Assembly: GCA_041695045.1 (NCBI GenBank)
Contig: JBGFRR010000002.1
Coordinates: 1 to 18,097, forward strand
Reading direction: 5' to 3'
DNA from: JBGFRR01 sp041695045
Lineage (GTDB): Bacteria; Bacteroidota; Ignavibacteria; UBA10030
Length of the DNA stretch: 18,097 nt
Numbering within the stretch: the stretch's first letter is position 1; the number at the start of each line of letters is the position of its first letter. A program made the translations under genes and the position numbers. The notes under the pieces were generated by a model. That model had not been told where the DNA came from and did no database searches. It saw only the letters and a program-made list of their open reading frames with translations. Shown here one piece after another: positions 14,265 through 18,097 of the stretch.

Positions 14265-14676
14265 TGACACTCCTTCTGACACGTTTGATCTCACTCCGCC
14301 GCTTTTTCTCCGTTAAGCGTTTCTCCGTGGAAGCTCCGGTCGGCTTTGTGCGGAAGCGCTTCTTCTTCGGTTTCAGCGTAATCCGCAGCGTTTCGACAAG
14401 CTTGGCAACGGCCAACTCTTTATTTCTCCATTGACTTCGTGATTGCTGGGAGACAATTCTCAGAACACCTGCATCATCGAGCCTGGACGCCAACCCACGA
14501 AGCAGGACAGCGCGCTGGTCTTCCGGAAGGCTGGGGGAGTTACGAACGTCAAAGAGAAGTTCGACTCTCGTCTCAAGTTTGTTGACGTTCTGTCCACCCG
14601 GTCCACCGCTGCGTGAGGTGCGGAAACGAAGTTCCGTAACAGGGATTGACAGGTGGGGAGTGATGTGAATGTTCAT
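14254..14676 (-). CDS. arfB: Alternative ribosome-rescue factor ArfB (peptidyl-tRNA hydrolase)
   Basis: The product is 140 aa, the usual ArfB (YaeJ) length, far shorter than release factors 1 and 2. The catalytic GGQ is at residues 27-29 in SRSGGPGGQNVNK, followed by TRVELLFDVRNS. It ends in a lysine/arginine-rich tail (KPKKKRFRTKPTGASTEKR, then EKKRRSEIKRVRRS), which in ArfB enters the empty mRNA channel of stalled ribosomes. It releases peptides from non-stop ribosomes in the cytoplasm. The start at 14676 has only a weak GGGAA upstream, but an upstream 29-codon frame ends there with an ATGA overlap. No tmRNA is seen in the window. Confidence 0.95.
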   Translation of the reverse strand: MNIHITPHLSIPVTELRFRTSRSGGPGGQNVNKLETRVELLFDVRNSPSLPEDQRAVLLRGLASRLDDAGVLRIVSQQSRSQWRNKELAVAKLVETLRITLKPKKKRFRTKPTGASTEKRLTEKKRRSEIKRVRRSVNDE

Positions 14677-14964
14677 TTCCCGTATTCCCGTGCATCGATG
14701 CTCTCATACGTCCCATGCCGGAGGTTTGCGATTGTACTGCTCACCGACCTCTCCCCGCCCATCTTCACTACCCTTCTCTGAAGTAGGCTCTGTTAGGCGA
14801 AGTGGCGGCGTCCTTTCGTAGTCTCAGTTGTTGCGCTGAAAGTCAGATGGTTCGAATTCGATTTCCAAGATTTAAGATTGGAGACACATACGTGGGCAAT
14901 TTGGGTGGCGGGGCATCTCACAACTCCCGCACCTCTGCTGAACTTAGAGTTATTTTCATTCGGT
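14677..14964. other. Intergenic stretch without a recognised gene
   Basis: These 288 bases lie between arfB and the end of the methyltransferase relic. A 68-codon minus frame (14793-14999) has no recognisable protein character and overlaps the relic. A 29-codon minus frame (14673-14762) ends in an ATGA overlap with the arfB start and has AAGGG upstream; it may be a leader peptide or chance. A GGTTCGAATTC at 14849-14859 recalls a tRNA T-loop, but no cloverleaf can be drawn. Confidence 0.4.
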
Positions 14965-15898
14965 CTAAGCGTCGATGTGAAGTTTGGTGAGTTGCTCATT
15001 GTGAAGTCGTAGGAATTTTTCCCGGAACTTGAAGTCCCTGGTGGTATCTATTGACACAAACCTTGTTCTTGCCAAATGTGCGTTTATGAATGTCTTGTTC
15101 TTCAGATAAACATTGGCAAGCAAGTTGCCGGACTCGTCGTGCTTATCCTTGTCGAACTTGAGATAGACTCGTTGGCCTTTGGCTTGGCTTGAAGAAACTC
15201 AATAGCGTGTTGTCTTTTGGATGGTTCCTCGGAAATGCCGAGAAGCCGAACCGTTAAATCGTTATTCAGGCGGAGTAATGTGGGACTCACGATTTCTTTG
15301 ACAGTGTGCAGCTCGCCGCTGTCTCCATTATCGCCATTCTCGATTTTCGATCCGAATTTCAACTTGCGTGGGTCGATCTTCTTGTCAAGTGCGTGCGGGT
15401 CGGAAAACTTGTAAGGCAAGCGAACAAGTTCTTTACCGAAGTCGATATCGTTCTCCTTCCGGATAACAAATTCAAAGGTAGCATCGCCGAAAATATCCCG
15501 CTCAGCAATGTTCAGCTTGTTCTTGATAATGTAGTCGTTACCTTCTGCCAGATAACAGCGCCCATATAGTCCATTCCAAGGGTTTCGTAGAACCTGATTA
15601 TTTCGGTTCCGATAGGGATGACCTTGTATCGGCCATAGTAGACGGAGCGTGTGAATTGATCTCCGATGTTGATGCAGAGCCGACATCCTTTGTGCAGCAC
15701 ACGGAAACACTCGTTCCAGACGAGATTCAGATTATTGATATAACTCTCGTAGGAATCGTGGAAACCCAGTTGCTTCTCGTTTCCGTAGTCCTTGAGTTGC
15801 CAATAAGGGGGAGAAGTAACAATGAGATGGACGGATTCATCGGGAAGCTCTGTCATCTTCCGTGAGTCGCCGATGATGATTTTGTGGTGTGTGGCCAT
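14965..15898 (-). pseudogene. Broken DNA methyltransferase with C-terminal nuclease-like domain
   Basis: Three frames join into one relic. Frame 1 (15898 to ~15535) encodes an adenine-N6 or cytosine-N4 methyltransferase N-terminus with the catalytic motif TSPPYW at residues 28-33, then VWNECFRVLHKGCRLCINIGD and GAVIWQKVTTT. At ~15528-15535 it jumps to frame 2, resuming at KNKLNIAERDIFGDATFEFV. The usual middle, including the SAM-binding DPFxGSGT motif, is absent from every frame, so an internal deletion is inferred. Frame 2 continues into LTVRLLGISEEPSKR. A single missing base at ~15178-15188 then shifts to frame 3: KGQRVYLKFDKDKHDESGN, LLANVYLKNKTFINAHL, ending at the stop 14967-14965. The C-terminal part resembles a staphylococcal-nuclease fold. 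No cognate restriction gene is seen. Two hand-counted 60-base lines here are 45% GC against 57% in one line of the S9 gene, hinting at transfer. Confidence 0.85.
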
Positions 15899-15949
15899 GG
15901 GTGACGCGAATGTACTAAAAAACGGAATGAGTTACTCGTCGTTCAGAGT

Positions 15950-15993
15950 GTTGCAAACTCGGAGCAGCGAGTTCACCGAGCGTTTGCAGCAAC
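15950..15993. repeat. Bulged hairpin between S9 peptidase and methyltransferase relic
   Basis: GTTG-CAAAC-TCGG (15950-15962) pairs with CCGA-GC-GTTTG-CAG-CAAC (15976-15993) through three stems separated by small bulges, 13 base pairs in all, with a loop of about 13 nt. It lies just after the S9 peptidase stop (16033, minus strand) without a U-tract. It may be a weak terminator or an mRNA 3'-end structure; position is the only support. Confidence 0.35.
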
Positions 15994-16032
15994 CCGCCTT
16001 CGACGGGCAGCAGTTTCTGAGGACAGGTGAAA

Positions 16033-18063
16033 TCATTTACTCCCAACAGCCCCGGTACCGTTTCGTTGTAGCTGTTTGTTGAACCACGCTATCATTCGTT
16101 TCCCGGCATCTACAATAAATTTCGGCTCCTGCAATCCGTGCGGCATACGCGGATAGACGATCATTTCCGTTTCCACGCCAAGCCGCTTCAGTGCAATGTA
16201 AAGCTCTTGACCCTGCGAGAGTGGAACCCGCGCGTCGCGTTCTCCATGCAGAATCTGCGTCGGCGTCTGAATCTTCTTCACATTGAACATAGCCGAGTGC
16301 TTCATGTACACATCTATCCGATCCCAGAACTCTCCTTCAAAATACGAGGGGAGGAAGCTCGGGATATCCGCCGTGCCGACGAAGCTCATCAAGTTCGTCA
16401 CGCCGGCGCCGACACTCGCCGCCTTGAAGCGATTCGTGCGTGTGATGGTGAACGACGTCATGTAGCCGCCGTAGCTCCAGCCGCAGATCACCAAACTATC
16501 CGGATGAGCAACGCCCATCGCAATGACCTTCTCGATGCCGGTCTCGTTGTCATCGAAATCGCCAAACCCCCAATCGCTGATGTTTGCTCTGCGGAACTCA
16601 GCGCCGTACCCGCTGCTGCCGCGCGGGTTGGGTCGCAAGATAGCATAGCCTTCCTGTGCAAACGCCTGAAGCGGATATGTTGCACCGGCCGCGGTGAAAT
16701 TGTGTGTGAAGACTCCCGCCGGCCCCCCGTGAATGTCCAGTATCAACGGGTAGCGCTTCCCCGCTTCGTAGTTCACCGGATACGTCAGCAAACCTTCAAT
16801 GTGCTTCCCATCGCGCGACGTCCAACTGATGACTTCCGTTCTACCCATCGGAAGTTTGGGGAAATCTGCGTTGACGTTGGTAAGCTTGCGCGGCTCGAAC
16901 TTCCTCACATCCGACACAAACACATCGGGCGCCTGTTCGGGATGCTGGTGGATAAACGCCATCGTACGCCCATCCCGACTGAATGAGGCGGAGGTAAAGT
17001 TTCCCTTTCCCGTTGTGAGTGCGCGCGGCGTTGCTCCGCTCACCGGCACGGCAAAGACACGCCTCATCGTTCGGTCGGTTTCACCCACATAGATTTCCTT
17101 CCCGTCTGCCGACCATTCGATCATCCCGAAGCTCCGGTCCGGTGTCGACGCAAGCCGCTTCGCTTCGCCCCCTGCCGAGGGAATCACGTAGAGATCATAC
17201 GCCCGCGCCCATTTTGTATCGCCATTGTCGGATGCAAACGCAATCCACTTGCCGTCGCGTGAATACCTTGGGTTTGCATCCCACCCTTTCCATGCAACGA
17301 GCGTGCGCACGGCTCCGCTATCCGACGGCACCGTCGAAAGATCTGACGTCGGCCAAACGTCGACCGTCGGGTTGATCTGGTGTGAAAAGACGATTGTCTT
17401 TCCGTCCGGCGACCAGTCGAAGCCCGTGACATGGAAATCACCTGCCGTTAGTCTCTTGGTCGCGCGCTCCTGCTTGGTTCCCTTCTCGACTTCAACGGTA
17501 TAGATGTGCGCGTTCTTGTAATCTGCATCGACAACCTGGACATCGCGCTTTTCCTTTTTGCGCTTCGCCTCATCTTCTGTTTCAGGATCGGTCATGGTGT
17601 AGGCGATGCGTTTACCATCCGGCGACCATCGGTAGGAACCCACACCCGATTTGGCCTTCGTCAATTGCTCAGCCTCACCGCCTGCCAACCGAAGCAGCCA
17701 GATTTGGTTTTTCCCGTCGCTGCCCCGGCTTGACGTGAAGGCAAGATACTTCCCGTCGGGCGAGAATGAGGGATTGCTGCACGATTTCTCTCCGAAGGTA
17801 TACTGATGATTTTGTTTGCCGTCGGCTGAAACGACCCACACGTGTGTGAGGAACTCCGACTTCTCTCCTTCGGTCAGTGGGACAGAAACCGTATAGGCAA
17901 TGAGTTTTCCATCGGGCGACATATCTGTGCCGCCGACACGCTTGAAGGAAATCATGACTTCGGGAGTCCAGCGCGTTGGACTTTCCTGCGCGGTCAAAAC
18001 CATCGGAACGATGGCAAGCACGCTTACGACGATAGCGATGATGAAACGGTTTGAGTGTTTCAT
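16033..18063 (-). CDS. Secreted S9 (prolyl-oligopeptidase) family peptidase
   Basis: The product is 676 aa with GGAGG 7 bases before the ATG at 18063 and a signal peptide (MKHSNRFIIAIVVSVLAIVPMVLTAQ). Residues ~40-400 form a TolB-like/S9 beta-propeller with repeated SPDGK-type blades (MSPDGKLIAYT, FSPDGKYLAFT, WSPDGKRIAYT, WSPDGKTIVFS, YSRDGKWIAFA, WSADGKEIYVG, FSRDGRTMAFI). Residues ~410-665 are the alpha/beta-hydrolase domain, with the oxyanion region LDIHGGPAG, the nucleophile Ser530 (GWSYGGYM), the acid Asp610 (HGERDARVP) and His642 (RMPHG). This is the acylaminoacyl-peptidase/dipeptidyl-peptidase-like S9C group, cleaving short peptides in the periplasm or outside. All catalytic residues are present. 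The gene stands alone; nothing upstream of it is in view beyond 34 bases. Confidence 0.95.
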   Translation of the reverse strand: MKHSNRFIIAIVVSVLAIVPMVLTAQESPTRWTPEVMISFKRVGGTDMSPDGKLIAYTVSVPLTEGEKSEFLTHVWVVSADGKQNHQYTFGEKSCSNPSFSPDGKYLAFTSSRGSDGKNQIWLLRLAGGEAEQLTKAKSGVGSYRWSPDGKRIAYTMTDPETEDEAKRKKEKRDVQVVDADYKNAHIYTVEVEKGTKQERATKRLTAGDFHVTGFDWSPDGKTIVFSHQINPTVDVWPTSDLSTVPSDSGAVRTLVAWKGWDANPRYSRDGKWIAFASDNGDTKWARAYDLYVIPSAGGEAKRLASTPDRSFGMIEWSADGKEIYVGETDRTMRRVFAVPVSGATPRALTTGKGNFTSASFSRDGRTMAFIHQHPEQAPDVFVSDVRKFEPRKLTNVNADFPKLPMGRTEVISWTSRDGKHIEGLLTYPVNYEAGKRYPLILDIHGGPAGVFTHNFTAAGATYPLQAFAQEGYAILRPNPRGSSGYGAEFRRANISDWGFGDFDDNETGIEKVIAMGVAHPDSLVICGWSYGGYMTSFTITRTNRFKAASVGAGVTNLMSFVGTADIPSFLPSYFEGEFWDRIDVYMKHSAMFNVKKIQTPTQILHGERDARVPLSQGQELYIALKRLGVETEMIVYPRMPHGLQEPKFIVDAGKRMIAWFNKQLQRNGTGAVGSK

Positions 18064-18097
18064 GGTAGATCCTCCATACGATGTTTGAAGGTAACTG

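Noticed and set aside
14818..14860. tRNA-like strings (GTCTCAGTTG and GGTTCGAATTC)
   Set aside because: The D-loop-like and T-loop-like strings are too close together, the T stem does not pair and no acceptor stem can be drawn.
14677..16032. Cognate restriction endonuclease or a complete restriction-modification island
   Set aside because: No second enzyme gene or fragment could be recognised on either strand around the methyltransferase relic.
1..18097. CRISPR array or insertion sequence with a transposase gene
   Set aside because: No regularly spaced direct repeats and no transposase-like protein were found in any frame.

Overview
The window (18,097 bp, roughly mid-50s % GC by eye) looks like a chromosomal segment of a Gram-negative bacterium of the Bacteroidota / Ignavibacteria-like (FCB) lineage. 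The evidence is a SusC-style TonB-dependent receptor with an N-terminal carboxypeptidase-regulatory-like domain, a C-terminal type IX secretion (T9SS) sorting domain with the QNYPNPFNPST signature, a DUF1800/DUF1501 pair, and many signal-peptide proteins of the envelope. Exact phylum is inference.

Layout, left to right. 1-1928 (-): 5' part of a TonB-dependent receptor whose C-terminus lies outside the window. 2114-3868 (+): the only confident + strand gene, a secreted M28-type zinc peptidase divergent from the receptor. 3896-4678 (-): BtuF-like binding-fold protein without a signal peptide. 4679-4952: gene-free mosaic of inverted repeats, a perfect 38-nt palindrome and a heptamer tandem repeat. 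4949-7331 (-): EVE-domain protein overlapping a PabB-PabC fusion for p-aminobenzoate (folate) synthesis. 7397-10702 (-): DUF1501 protein (Tat-like signal plus T9SS tail) and DUF1800 protein, a two-gene operon. 10864-12569 (-): DUF4097-like TYKG-repeat protein, PspC-domain protein and periplasmic glutathione peroxidase, a tight envelope/stress operon. 12640-13458 (-): DUF4198 protein. 13483-13706: a compact multi-hairpin element containing a second copy of the palindrome. 13731-14676 (-): DinB-superfamily protein and ArfB ribosome-rescue hydrolase, overlapping. 14965-15898 (-): a decayed DNA methyltransferase with a C-terminal nuclease-like domain. 16033-18063 (-): secreted S9 prolyl-oligopeptidase-family peptidase.

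Most genes are housekeeping or envelope functions on one strand in short operons. The most unusual signal is not a protein. Two related 38-nt palindromes (4785-4822 and 13495-13532) sit inside older hairpins. Deleting exactly 38 nt restores each host hairpin, and in both cases the palindrome follows a GGAG tetranucleotide on the minus strand. This is the logic expected of a REP/MITE-like element moved by a Y1 (HUH) transposase of the IS200/IS605/RAYT type. No transposase gene is in the window, so mobilisation in trans is inference. Second in interest is the methyltransferase-nuclease fusion relic, broken by an internal deletion and a separate 1-nt frameshift.
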